Assembly (NCBI GenBank): GCA_900472575.1
Contig: UCIV01000029.1
Coordinates: forward strand, 1 to 48,531
Length of the DNA: 48,531 bases
Reading direction: 5' to 3'
Source: Hyphomicrobiales bacterium
Lineage (GTDB): Bacteria > Pseudomonadota > Alphaproteobacteria > Rhizobiales > Rhizobiaceae
Shown piece after piece: positions 1 through 8,304 of this stretch. Numbering within the stretch: the stretch's first letter is position 1; every line of letters begins with the position of its first letter. A program made the position numbers and the translations under genes. The notes beneath the pieces are model-generated. The model worked only from the letters and a program-made list of their open reading frames with translations. It ran no database searches and had not been told where the DNA came from.

Positions 1-195
1 TTTTTAAGGGGCAACTCCAGCAGGGCAGAAGATTTATAAGCCCCAGAGACATAGTTTCTCCAAGTTGATCGCAAACGTGCAAGAATTATATCCGTTGCGA
101 TAGTTGCCGCAATGGCCCTTTTGGTGCGAAGCGGAATGCCACTGTCGGGTGTCGGCCCGACGCCGCCATCGAGCCATGAAAAGCACTCTATGGCA
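1..195. other. Left edge, no gene recognised
   Basis: No open frame with protein-like composition or a credible ribosome binding site is visible between the window edge and the end of the DUF4375 gene. No strong terminator hairpin was seen downstream of that gene. Confidence 0.4.
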
Positions 196-663
196 CTACT
201 TTAGTAGATGGTTTTTCTTTGCATATCGTTCACGTGCCAGGATGTAGTCACTGCTCCAAACATCTACGGCTTCGTAGGCTTCGTCGAGAATGATCTGCAG
301 CTCTGGGTCGCCGTCAATCCGATCCATCCGATCAAGCTGACTTACAGGAAACGATGCTCCGAACGTATCGATAATCCTGCTCATGATACCCGCGTATTCG
401 GGTAAGAGCATGTCCTGCAGCGCATCACGAACAGTGAGAGCTAAAGCTCCCGACGAGTTATTAAGGAATTGCTGGATGCCGCCATTCCCGACCTCTCCGT
501 CGAAGAGTGCTGTGGCATAGAGATAGACGTTTGGCTGGCCAAGCATTGCCACCGTCTGGGGGATAAGCTGATCTTCAATGGAGATGCCTTGTTCAGCCTG
601 ATCTATCGCCTGCCTCAGAAGCCAGTCATCGAGCGAATTTAGATCATCGTAAATCGCCATCAT
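196..663 (-). CDS. DUF4375 (DMP19-like) domain protein
   Basis: A 155-residue soluble, acidic protein. The motif GNGGIQQFLNNSSG (residues ~57-70) matches the N-G-G-[FI]-x-Q-[YF] signature of DUF4375, a family that includes the DNA-mimic protein DMP19. The start at 663 is followed by a second Met and preceded by GGGAAGAG about 3 bases upstream, a good ribosome binding site. It has no signal peptide and no membrane segment. A short open frame ends 17 bases upstream on the same strand, so the gene may be the second of a pair. Members of this family occur as stand-alone proteins and next to toxin-like genes; which applies here cannot be told. The family assignment is fairly sure; the function is not. 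Confidence 0.75.
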   Translation of the reverse strand: MMAIYDDLNSLDDWLLRQAIDQAEQGISIEDQLIPQTVAMLGQPNVYLYATALFDGEVGNGGIQQFLNNSSGALALTVRDALQDMLLPEYAGIMSRIIDTFGASFPVSQLDRMDRIDGDPELQIILDEAYEAVDVWSSDYILARERYAKKNHLLK

Positions 664-679
664 CTCTTCCCGTCGAAAC

Positions 680-892
680 TCAAAGGTGTTTCAGCTCCAA
701 CTCCCAATCAATGGGTACTGGTGCTGGACGCGACCGATCCGTTGTGGCCACACGAACATCAAAAGCTTGACCTGCGAAGACGTCGTGAAATGATTTGACG
801 TTAGACTGCGGATCGGATGACCGCAATTGGCGCGCAGCGGAAACCCACCTCCAGCCGAAAGCAGTCGTTCCCGCTCCGACGAACACAACCAT
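680..892 (-). CDS. Small uncertain ORF upstream of DUF4375 gene
   Basis: A 70-codon open frame ending 16 bases before the DUF4375 start. I do not recognise it. It has no clear ribosome binding site before its ATG (CATATG context), and composition is only weakly protein-like. The C-terminal half (SNVKSFHDVFAGQAFDV and on) could be the tail of a larger, now truncated protein such as a toxin partner of the downstream gene. It could equally be chance. If it is not real, 664-966 is a gene-free stretch in which I see nothing else. Confidence 0.2.
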   Translation of the reverse strand: MVVFVGAGTTAFGWRWVSAARQLRSSDPQSNVKSFHDVFAGQAFDVRVATTDRSRPAPVPIDWELELKHL

Positions 893-987
893 ATGCTGTC
901 ACATATCAGCGTTGCAGAATGAGATATATGCATCTGCCCAAAATGAGAGCATAAGGCACATAGATTATGCAAATGAGAGCCTTTGTC

Positions 988-1212
988 ATGGATTGGGTCC
1001 CTGTCGTCTTCGTCATCTTCAAGGCTGCCGCTTTGGGCTTGGCCATGTTCTTCGCCATCAAGTGGCATTATGATCAGGGTGAAAAGGGTGAGACGCTGGC
1101 GTTGGTACGCACGGGCGGCAAGGTAGCGGCAGTGTTCGCACTGGCGGTACTGGCCCTGGCAGTCTTCGCATTTTTCCTCAGCAGTCAGCTCGGTCTGGAC
1201 TTGAGCTTGTGA
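988..1212 (+). CDS. Small two-helix inner-membrane protein
   Basis: About 74 residues with two predicted membrane helices: one near the N-terminus (VPVVFVIFKAAALGLAMFF) and one near the C-terminus (VAAVFALAVLALAVFAFFL). They are joined by a charged loop containing KWHYDQGEKGE. The frame is also open from an ATG at 967, but the ATG at 988 has a weak GAGAG-type site 8 bases upstream and puts the first helix at the start of the protein, so I prefer it. It looks like one of the short conserved hypothetical membrane proteins of Rhizobiaceae. No function can be assigned. It stands alone upstream of the PBP gene. Confidence 0.6.
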   Translation: MDWVPVVFVIFKAAALGLAMFFAIKWHYDQGEKGETLALVRTGGKVAAVFALAVLALAVFAFFLSSQLGLDLSL

Positions 1213-1363
1213 TGGCCAGGCATTCGGTGCCCCCTCCCGGTCGCCGAATGCGCGTTTTCGTGATCGGTTCGGCGCGCGATATTAGCGTGTCGTTAACCAT
1301 CCGAACCTAGACAATCTTCGGCACGGTGGTCGATGATCTTCCGCCTGAGAGCAGAAGACCGTC

Positions 1364-3088
1364 ATGTCAGTTATCGCCTTTTCCCTTCGCAAGAGCGGTC
1401 GCGTGAAAACGCTGATCTCTGCAAAACGCTCAGCCAAAGCAAAGCGGAAGGCGCCGGGCAGTGCGAAGCAGGCGAGATCCCGCCTCGTCATCCTGTCGAC
1501 CTGTTTCATCCTTGCCTATTGCGCGATGTTTGCCCGGATGACCGAATACGGCTTCAGCCCGGCAGAGGCGACCGCATCCATTCCCGCCAATAACAATATC
1601 GCGGCGCGTCCGGACATTACCGATCGCAATGGCGAGCTTCTGGCGACAGACATCCACACCGTTTCGATGTTTGCCGAACCTTTCCGCATCGTCGATCTCG
1701 ATGAGACGGTGGAGAAAATCTCGGCCCTTTTTCCGGATCTCGATCGCAAGTCGCTTTATGCCAAGCTTTCCGACAAGCGCCAGAAATTCATCTGGGTTCG
1801 CCGCCAGCTGACGCCGAAGCAGCAGAGCGAAGTGCTGAAACTCGGCATCCCCGCCATCGGTTTCCGCCCGGAAGTGAAGCGATTCTATCCCGACGGCCGC
1901 ATCGCGGCGCATGTGCTCGGTTATGTCGATATCGACAATCGCGGCGTCGCCGGCATGGAAAAGTATCTCGATATGCAGGGGCTTTCCGACCTGAAGAGCG
2001 TCGGGCTGACCACCGAAGAAGCGTTGAAGCCGATCCGCCTTTCGCTCGATATCCGGGTGCAGAATATCGTCTATGACGCGGTTCGCCACGCGATGAGCGA
2101 ATACAAGAGCAAGGCTGCCGGTGCGGCCGTCATCGACATTCACACCGGCGAAGTGCTGGCGCTTGCTTCTGCACCCGATTTCGATCCCAATGATCCGCAG
2201 GCCGATGGCGGAGACGGCTGGCTGAACCGGATGACCAACGGCACGTTCGAAATGGGCTCGACCTTCAAAACCTTTTCGATGGCGATGGCGCTCGATTCCG
2301 GCGTGACAAAACTTTCCGATACGTTCGACGCCACGACGCCGCTTCATTTCGGCCGCTTCACCATCCATGACGACCGCGACGTGCCGCGCCGCTGGCTGAC
2401 CGTGCCGGAAGTTTTTCGCTACTCCTCCAATATCGGCACCGCCAAGATGATGGACCGGGTCGGGATGGACAACCAGAAGGCCTATCTCACCAGGTTCGGG
2501 CTATTGACCCGGATGGAAACCGAGCTGCCGGAGGTAAAGACCCCCAGCCAGCCGAAAGTGTGGAAGAAGATCAACGCCATCACTATCTCCTTCGGCCATG
2601 GCGTGGCGACCACGCCGCTGCAGACGGCGGTTGCCGGCGCGGCGCTCGTCAATGGCGGCGAGCTGATCGAGCCGACCTTCTTGCCGCGCACGGCAGAGGC
2701 TGCCGAACAGACCGCGGTGAGGATCGTCAAGCCGAGCACGAGCGATACGATCCGCACCCTGTTCAAGCTCAACGGCGAAGAGGGCTCGGGCAAAAGCGCC
2801 GACGTTCCCGGCTTCCATGTCGGCGGCAAGACGGGAACGGCAAACAAGGTCATCAACGGCAAATATTCCCACACGCTGAGCTTCAACGCCTATCTGGCGG
2901 CCTTCCCGATCGATCACCCGCAATATGTCGTTTTGTCCTTCTGCGACGAGCCGCTTTCGGGCGAAGGCACGACGAGTACTTTTGCCACCAATACGGCAGC
3001 GCCGATGGTAAAGCAGATCGTTGCGCGCGCAGCGCCGATGCTCAATGTCGTCCCGGATTTCGAACCGACGATGGTCGCGAACTACTGA
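1364..3088 (+). CDS. Class B penicillin-binding protein, FtsI/PBP3 family (PBP3b-like)
   Basis: A D,D-transpeptidase that cross-links peptidoglycan at the division site or pole. The protein has 574 residues. It begins with a basic cytoplasmic tail (1-40), then one membrane anchor (~41-60), then a periplasmic PBP dimerisation region, then the transpeptidase domain. All three catalytic motifs are present: SxxK as STFK (299-302), SxN as SSN (354-356) and KTGTA (489-493). No dcw genes (murE, murF, mraY) lie nearby, so this is a second, orphan FtsI-like enzyme rather than the dcw copy. Agrobacterium is known to carry two, PBP3a and PBP3b. The assignment to the family is firm; equivalence to PBP3b is inferred from context. 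Confidence 0.88.
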   Translation: MSVIAFSLRKSGRVKTLISAKRSAKAKRKAPGSAKQARSRLVILSTCFILAYCAMFARMTEYGFSPAEATASIPANNNIAARPDITDRNGELLATDIHTVSMFAEPFRIVDLDETVEKISALFPDLDRKSLYAKLSDKRQKFIWVRRQLTPKQQSEVLKLGIPAIGFRPEVKRFYPDGRIAAHVLGYVDIDNRGVAGMEKYLDMQGLSDLKSVGLTTEEALKPIRLSLDIRVQNIVYDAVRHAMSEYKSKAAGAAVIDIHTGEVLALASAPDFDPNDPQADGGDGWLNRMTNGTFEMGSTFKTFSMAMALDSGVTKLSDTFDATTPLHFGRFTIHDDRDVPRRWLTVPEVFRYSSNIGTAKMMDRVGMDNQKAYLTRFGLLTRMETELPEVKTPSQPKVWKKINAITISFGHGVATTPLQTAVAGAALVNGGELIEPTFLPRTAEAAEQTAVRIVKPSTSDTIRTLFKLNGEEGSGKSADVPGFHVGGKTGTANKVINGKYSHTLSFNAYLAAFPIDHPQYVVLSFCDEPLSGEGTTSTFATNTAAPMVKQIVARAAPMLNVVPDFEPTMVANY

Positions 3089-3286
3089 GACCGCCTGCCC
3101 CCTATGAATACATTCGCTTCTCGGAGGCAGAAGCATGCTGCAACCAAGGTCCAAATGAAATTCGACAGCACCACCTGTGCGAGTATAATTTTAGACAGGT
3201 ATAAAATAATACATTAGCCGACACTTAATCATAAAGACCTGCCGCTACCCTGGCCTCGACGCACTCTCTGCACACGGGGCATTTCG

Positions 3287-5236
3287 ATGAAGCACATCTC
3301 GATCGTCGGCAAGTTCATGGCCATCATGGCGCTGTTTGGTATCTTCGCCATCGCCATTGCGGGTTACAGCAGTTCACGCATCTATGAGATCAACGGGTCC
3401 TATGGCGATCTTCTGCACAAGGAGAGTACGGCATCACTTTCGGTGGCGCGTGCCAACCGGTCGATCCAGATGGCTCGGGCGGCGATAGGTGATCTTTTGA
3501 TGTCGCGCACGCCGGAAGGCAATGCGGCCGCGACCGCGGAACTGCAGCATGCGCAGGCGGGATTTGCCGAGCGGATGGACGCGGCGATCGGCATTCTTTC
3601 TGATAACCGGGATCTGCATGCGCTGAAGGCTGCCGGCCTTTCGATCCTTCAGCAATCCTGCGCACCGGCAATCAGGCTCGGCGAGGTCGCAAAGACAGAG
3701 GGCGAGATACAGGCATCGCAGGAGGCTTTCCTGACCGGCTGCCAGCCGCAGTTCGCCGCATTTGCCGAAACGTCGACGAAAATCACCGATACGATCATCA
3801 ATGGCGTATCGGGCAAGGCCGAAACTCTCGGCAGTGCTGCCAATACCACAGCATTGACTACGCTTGGCGGCGTCCTTCTCGGTCTTGTCGTCGTGCTGTC
3901 GGTCGGGTTCTTTGCCATTCGCAGCTGGCTGGTGCGGCCGATCAAGCAGTTGCAGGCAACGATGGTCAACTTGGCCAACGGCAATCTTTCGGTGACGATC
4001 GACGGCGTCGATCGCCGCGACGAGGTGGGCCAGATGGCTGGTGCGGTGCAGGTATTCAAGGATAACGGCCTGCGCGCCCGCGAAATGGAACAGCAGGCGC
4101 AAGACAACCGCAGCGCCCAGGATGCGGAGCGCCAGCGCAACGCTGAAGCCGACCGGGTGCGGGCAGCAAACATGGCGCAGGCGACGGAAGGGCTGGCAGA
4201 GGGGCTGAAGCAGCTTTCCAGCGGTAATCTGGCAGTCACGCTTAACCGGCCGTTCAGCCCGGATTTCGAAGGCCTTCGATCGGATTTCAATTCCGCCGTG
4301 GCGCAGTTGCGTGACACGATGCAGGCTGTTTCAGACGCCACCGGCGCGATCGACAGCGGTTCGCGCGAACTTTCACAGAGCGCCGCCGATCTTTCCCGCA
4401 GAACAGAACAGCAAGCCGCCTCGCTGGAGGAAACCGCAGCTGCACTCGACGAGATCACCTCGAATGTCGCCAATTCCTCTAACCGCACGGAAGAGGCGCG
4501 CGGAATGGCCGTGGAAGCCAATCAATCGGCGCTGCAATCGGGTGAGGTGGTCGCGAAGGCGGTCAATGCTATGCAGAAGATCGAACAGTCGTCGGAACAG
4601 ATTTCCAGCATTATCGGGGTGATCGACGAGATCGCCTTCCAGACCAATCTTCTGGCGCTGAATGCGGGTGTGGAGGCCGCGCGCGCAGGTGAAGCGGGCA
4701 AGGGATTTGCCGTGGTCGCCCAGGAAGTGCGCGAACTCGCCCAGCGCTCGGCCCAGGCGGCAAAGGAGATCAAGGAGCTGATCCGCAACTCGGCCGATGA
4801 GGTCAGAAGCGGCGTTTCGCTGGTTAGCGCCACCGGTATTGCGCTTGCCGGCATCCGCGATCATGTCTCGGCGATCAATAGCCAGCTGGATGCGATTGCC
4901 ACATCATCGAAGGAACAGTCGGTCGGCATGTCGCAGGTGAATGTCGCGGTCAACCAGATGGACCAGGTCACGCAGCAGAATGCCGCCATGGTGGAAGAGG
5001 CAAACAGCGCCAGCGTGGCGCTTGCCGGTGAAGCGGAGCGGCTGCGTGTGCTGGTGTCCCGTTTCGATCTCGGTGCGGGTGCTCCGATCGCAACAGCCCC
5101 GGCTGTGCGCGCCGTCTCACCGACAGCGCTCGCCCGTCAGGTTCACCCCTCGCCCGCACGGTCGCTGGCCGGAAAACTGGCAGCAGGACTGGGGCTCGCG
5201 CCCAGCGCTGCAGGGGATAATTGGCAGGAGTTCTGA
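3287..5236 (+). CDS. Methyl-accepting chemotaxis protein with C-terminal tether pentapeptide
   Basis: A 649-residue transmembrane receptor that passes ligand information to CheA/CheW. It has a first membrane segment (~9-27), a periplasmic sensing region of about 155 residues with two Cys, and a second membrane segment (~186-211). A HAMP domain follows, then a second HAMP-like stretch (~300-345), then the cytoplasmic signalling domain with the conserved hairpin tip EIAFQTNLLALNAGVEAAR. The last five residues, NWQEF, match the xWxxF pentapeptide that tethers CheR/CheB on major receptors. The four-helix sensing region gives no ligand clue. The stop lies 2 bases from the convergent stop of the LysE gene. 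Confidence 0.92.
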   Translation: MKHISIVGKFMAIMALFGIFAIAIAGYSSSRIYEINGSYGDLLHKESTASLSVARANRSIQMARAAIGDLLMSRTPEGNAAATAELQHAQAGFAERMDAAIGILSDNRDLHALKAAGLSILQQSCAPAIRLGEVAKTEGEIQASQEAFLTGCQPQFAAFAETSTKITDTIINGVSGKAETLGSAANTTALTTLGGVLLGLVVVLSVGFFAIRSWLVRPIKQLQATMVNLANGNLSVTIDGVDRRDEVGQMAGAVQVFKDNGLRAREMEQQAQDNRSAQDAERQRNAEADRVRAANMAQATEGLAEGLKQLSSGNLAVTLNRPFSPDFEGLRSDFNSAVAQLRDTMQAVSDATGAIDSGSRELSQSAADLSRRTEQQAASLEETAAALDEITSNVANSSNRTEEARGMAVEANQSALQSGEVVAKAVNAMQKIEQSSEQISSIIGVIDEIAFQTNLLALNAGVEAARAGEAGKGFAVVAQEVRELAQRSAQAAKEIKELIRNSADEVRSGVSLVSATGIALAGIRDHVSAINSQLDAIATSSKEQSVGMSQVNVAVNQMDQVTQQNAAMVEEANSASVALAGEAERLRVLVSRFDLGAGAPIATAPAVRAVSPTALARQVHPSPARSLAGKLAAGLGLAPSAAGDNWQEF

Positions 5237-5238
5237 AG

Positions 5239-5844
5239 CTATCGCGTTCCTTCGGTCGCAAGCTTCAATCCAAGTGCGGCAAAGGATGCGGCGAAGGCGC
5301 GGCGCATCCAGCTCATCGCGGTTTCACTCTGCAGCAGATATTGCCGCCCGGTCGCGGCAATCACGGCATAACCGATAAACACGATGAAGGTCATCGCGGT
5401 GAAGCCGAGACCAAGTTCGATCAACAGCCCAACCGGGCTTCCAGCGGGTACGAATTGCGGGATGAAGGCGACGAAGAACAATGGCAGTTTCGGGTTCAGT
5501 ATATTCAGCAGAATGCCGCTACGGATGAGCTGCAGCGGGGATTTCGGTTCCGTTGGGCGCACCGACAGCCCGCCTCGCCCTTTCAAAACCGCCCAGGCCA
5601 TCCAGAGCAGATAAGCGACGCCAGCGAATTTGATCGCCTGGAACAGAACCGCGCTCGTGTGGAGAATAGCGGCAAGACCGGCCATGGCGACGACCAGATG
5701 AATGACCGTCGCAATCGTGCAGCCGATCGCAGCCCAGAAACCCGCCTTCAATCCGCCGCCAAGTGTCGATGACAGCGTGTAAACGACACCGATGCCAGGC
5801 GAGAGGCATATTATGAACGCCGTCACCAGATATTCGAAGGTCAT
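5239..5844 (-). CDS. LysE/RhtB family amino-acid exporter
   Basis: A 201-residue inner-membrane protein with about six hydrophobic segments. The family signatures are the start region CLSPGIGVVYTLS (the P-G-P/N region of LysE/RhtB) and NILNPKLPLFFVAFIPQF in the middle. Such proteins export amino acids or homoserine-lactone-like compounds, but the substrate cannot be read from sequence. The start at 5844 has GGGAGGGAGTGAGGG directly upstream, a strong site. It is convergent with the chemotaxis receptor. Confidence 0.88.
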   Translation of the reverse strand: MTFEYLVTAFIICLSPGIGVVYTLSSTLGGGLKAGFWAAIGCTIATVIHLVVAMAGLAAILHTSAVLFQAIKFAGVAYLLWMAWAVLKGRGGLSVRPTEPKSPLQLIRSGILLNILNPKLPLFFVAFIPQFVPAGSPVGLLIELGLGFTAMTFIVFIGYAVIAATGRQYLLQSETAMSWMRRAFAASFAALGLKLATEGTR

Positions 5845-6465
5845 CCCTCACTCCCTCCCATGATCGCAATGCGAAGACAGGGCGCAAGGATGGAGCAGGA
5901 AAGCGAATCTATCAAGCTGTGTGCTCGCCACGTAGTCTTTCGTCCCGCAAATGCAATGGCGCGGCAATCGGACGGGGAAGCTTTGTCTCATTGATCCCAG
6001 TAAAATCAGGATAATGGCGTGAATTTCGCACCCCTTCATCCCCGCAGCGAGTGGCGGTCACATAATCATGTCGCTTTCGCCACCGGAGTGTTTCGCGAGA
6101 CGTTCGTGGGCAGGTGGAAGCTGGCACAGGCTTGCCGCAGTCGTCGCTGCGGCAACTGACGCATGTCCGAGAGCCGCCCCTTCCTCATGAAAGAAGGAAA
6201 AATTGAGGGAAACAGGCAGGACATGATCCGATATGCCAAGGCCGCGCAATTGCAAAGCCACAAAAACCCACATCCCGTTCCCGCATTTGCGCGGCCTCTC
6301 CTCATTCAAGACAGCGCCGGAATGCGTTTTTATCGTTCACTTTTAAAGAACAATTCGTCTACTTTCGTTCATCTTTCGTATCGGCGATGAACGTGGCACA
6401 TAGGTTCCAGAGAATTCAACGGCTGGCCCGAGACACCGGAGCACAGCGTCTATCTGGAGACTTCC
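5845..6465. other. Gene-free stretch upstream of doxX-like gene
   Basis: About 620 bases. Several short open frames exist on both strands, but none has a good ribosome binding site, a family motif or consistent composition. The last 150 bases are AT-richer than the surroundings (tttttatcgttcactttt near 6328) and probably hold the promoter region of the downstream DoxX gene. I see no tRNA, repeat array or riboswitch pattern. Confidence 0.5.
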
Positions 6466-6912
6466 ATGTCTAGCTCGCAAAACACCATCGTCCTGATCGC
6501 CCGTATCCTTCTGTCCTTCATCTTCATCTATTCCGGCTTCGGCAAGCTGACCGACCCGGCCGGCACGGCCGGCATGATCACCGGTGCCGGCCTGCCTGCT
6601 GCAACGGCTCTTGCCTACCTTGCCGGCCTGTTCGAATTCGTCACCGGTCTTGCCGTCCTCGTCGGCTTCCAGACGAAAATTGTCGGCTGGGCGCTTGCTC
6701 TCTTCTGCATCTTCACCGGCGCCGTCTTCCACTCGGGCACCGTGGCCGTTCCCGGCTGGCCTGACGCCGCTCTCGGCTGGATCAATGCCCTTAACGGCAT
6801 CATGCTGATGAAGAATTTCACTCTGGCCGGCGCATACATCCTGCTCGCAACCTTCGGACCGGGTGCATATTCGATCGACGCCCGCCGCGGTTCCGTCGCA
6901 ATTGCCGCCTAA
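6466..6912 (+). CDS. DoxX family membrane protein
   Basis: A 148-residue inner-membrane protein with four predicted helices. The family hallmark is the N-terminal ARILLSFIFIYSGFGKL, followed by GLPAATALAYLAGLFEFVTGLAVLVG (DoxX/SURF4-like). DoxX-type proteins are linked to redox homeostasis and quinone-related functions, but no reaction is established for this subgroup. CTGGAGACTTCC before the ATG gives a GGAG site with 6-base spacing. A clear rho-independent terminator follows at 6941-6969, so it is a single-gene unit. Confidence 0.85.
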   Translation: MSSSQNTIVLIARILLSFIFIYSGFGKLTDPAGTAGMITGAGLPAATALAYLAGLFEFVTGLAVLVGFQTKIVGWALALFCIFTGAVFHSGTVAVPGWPDAALGWINALNGIMLMKNFTLAGAYILLATFGPGAYSIDARRGSVAIAA

Positions 6913-6940
6913 CAATTATCAAATCCCTGCCAAGACATTC

Positions 6941-6969
6941 CCGCCGGACCAACATCCGGCGGTTTTTTT
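6941..6969 (+). terminator. Rho-independent terminator after doxX-like gene
   Basis: An 8-bp perfect stem, CCGCCGGA/TCCGGCGG, with loop CCAACA, followed directly by seven T. It lies between the DoxX gene and the convergent methyltransferase gene. The T-run is on the plus side only. Confidence 0.9.
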
Positions 6970-6991
6970 ATTGTCTGGATAAAGGACTATT

Positions 6992-7600
6992 CTAGCGGCG
7001 GATATTCCTGGCGAGCCAGACGGTCGCGCCACCGCAGGCGGGATCCTGCGAAATCTGGGCGACCACCTTGAAACCGTTCTTCTGCAACAGTGCCTCATAT
7101 TCGGCCTTTGACAGGCTGGCATGGTAAAGCGGCTCGCCGCCGAACTCGCCCATCGCCTCACCTTCGAAATGACCGCTGGTAAACATCAGCGCAGCACCCG
7201 GCCCGGCCAGCGCGCCGAAGCGCGGAAACATCGCCCGCTGGTCATCGGCATTCAGATGGAAGAAGCTGTGCCAGGCAAGAATGCCGGAAAACTTGGTCGG
7301 TATGTAAAACTTCCGCATGTCGTCTTCATACCAGGCCATGCCCGGAAACCGCTCGCGCGCCAGCCCGATCAGCGTTTTCGACGTATCGACGCCGGTGACA
7401 TGAAAACCTCTGCTGATCAGATGAGCCGCAATCGGCTCGGCCGCCCCGCAACCGAGATCCAGCACATGGCCGCGCTGCGGGATAAGCCCGCTAAAATGAT
7501 CGAGCCAGGGCCGCTCGAACAGATTGCGGCCGCGCACCTTGTCGAAGGCAAGCGCGTGCCGCTCATAAAGCCCGATAATGTTGGCGTCCGCGCCCGACAT
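6992..7600 (-). CDS. Class I SAM-dependent methyltransferase
   Basis: About 202 residues. Motif I is VLDLGCGAAEPIA, followed by an acidic residue at the end of strand 2 (VTGVDTSK). Motif post-I and later strands fit a Rossmann methyltransferase; the substrate is unknown. It is the last gene of the hisS-hisZ-hisG block. The frame also opens at a GTG at 7609 that overlaps the hisG stop by four bases (GTGA); I prefer the ATG at 7600, but neither start has a strong ribosome binding site. Translation is probably coupled to hisG. No histidine-pathway role is known for such a protein, so this may be mere operon sharing. Confidence 0.8.
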   Translation of the reverse strand: MSGADANIIGLYERHALAFDKVRGRNLFERPWLDHFSGLIPQRGHVLDLGCGAAEPIAAHLISRGFHVTGVDTSKTLIGLARERFPGMAWYEDDMRKFYIPTKFSGILAWHSFFHLNADDQRAMFPRFGALAGPGAALMFTSGHFEGEAMGEFGGEPLYHASLSKAEYEALLQKNGFKVVAQISQDPACGGATVWLARNIRR

Positions 7601-7605
7601 ACTGG

Positions 7606-8304
7606 TCACACGGCCTTGCGGACCGCCTCCACGATCGCCGCGATGCGGGCGTCGCCCTCGTGCTCGGCGTTGCGGGCGCGAACGAGGCAGGCTTGCGACT
7701 TCAGGATAACGCCATCCGACAGGATCTTCAGGTGGTTGGCTTTCAGCGTCGAGCCGGTCGAGGTAATGTCGACGATGATATCCGCCTGTCCTGCCGCCGG
7801 AGCCCCTTCGGTCGCACCAAGGCTTTCGACGATGCGGTAAAGCTGAATGCCGTGGCTTCCGGAAAAATGCTGCTGCGTCAGCCGCCAGTATTTGGTGGCG
7901 ATCTGCAAACGTCGACCGTGGCGCGAGCGAAAATCGGCGGCGACATCGCCAAGGTCCGCCATAGTGTCCACATCGAGCCAGATTTCAGGCACGGCGACGA
8001 CGACATCCGCATGGCCGAAGCCGAGGCGGGCTGCGATCTCGACCTTGCGATCGGCATCCGCCAGCCCTTCGCGGATCAGGTCTTCACCCGTGACGCCGAA
8101 ATCGACTGTTCCGGCACCGATCTCGCGGGCGATCTCGGAGGCCGAGAGGAAAGCGATCTCGATATCGTCGTGGCCGTCGATCTTGCCGCGATAGGAGCGT
8201 TCATTGCCGACAGCAACGATCGGCAGGCCGGCGCGCTCGAAGATCGCAGACGCATCTTCCTTCATGCGGCCCTTGGAGGGGAGAGCGATGGTAATGGTAG
8301 ACAT
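7606..8304 (-). CDS. hisG: ATP phosphoribosyltransferase catalytic subunit, short form (HisG)
   Basis: Catalyses the first step of histidine synthesis: ATP + PRPP to phosphoribosyl-ATP. At 232 residues it lacks the C-terminal regulatory domain of long HisG, so it belongs to the short form that works only as a hetero-octamer with HisZ, whose gene lies directly upstream. The family signature is visible as ADIIVDITSTGSTLKANHL, and the N-terminal LPSKGRM is typical. Its ATG overlaps the hisZ stop by one base (TGATG), which indicates translational coupling. Confidence 0.96.
   Translation of the reverse strand: MSTITIALPSKGRMKEDASAIFERAGLPIVAVGNERSYRGKIDGHDDIEIAFLSASEIAREIGAGTVDFGVTGEDLIREGLADADRKVEIAARLGFGHADVVVAVPEIWLDVDTMADLGDVAADFRSRHGRRLQIATKYWRLTQQHFSGSHGIQLYRIVESLGATEGAPAAGQADIIVDITSTGSTLKANHLKILSDGVILKSQACLVRARNAEHEGDARIAAIVEAVRKAV

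Noticed and set aside
6163..6390. 75-codon frame upstream of the DoxX gene
   Set aside because: No ribosome binding site or family motif; lies in AT-rich promoter-like DNA.
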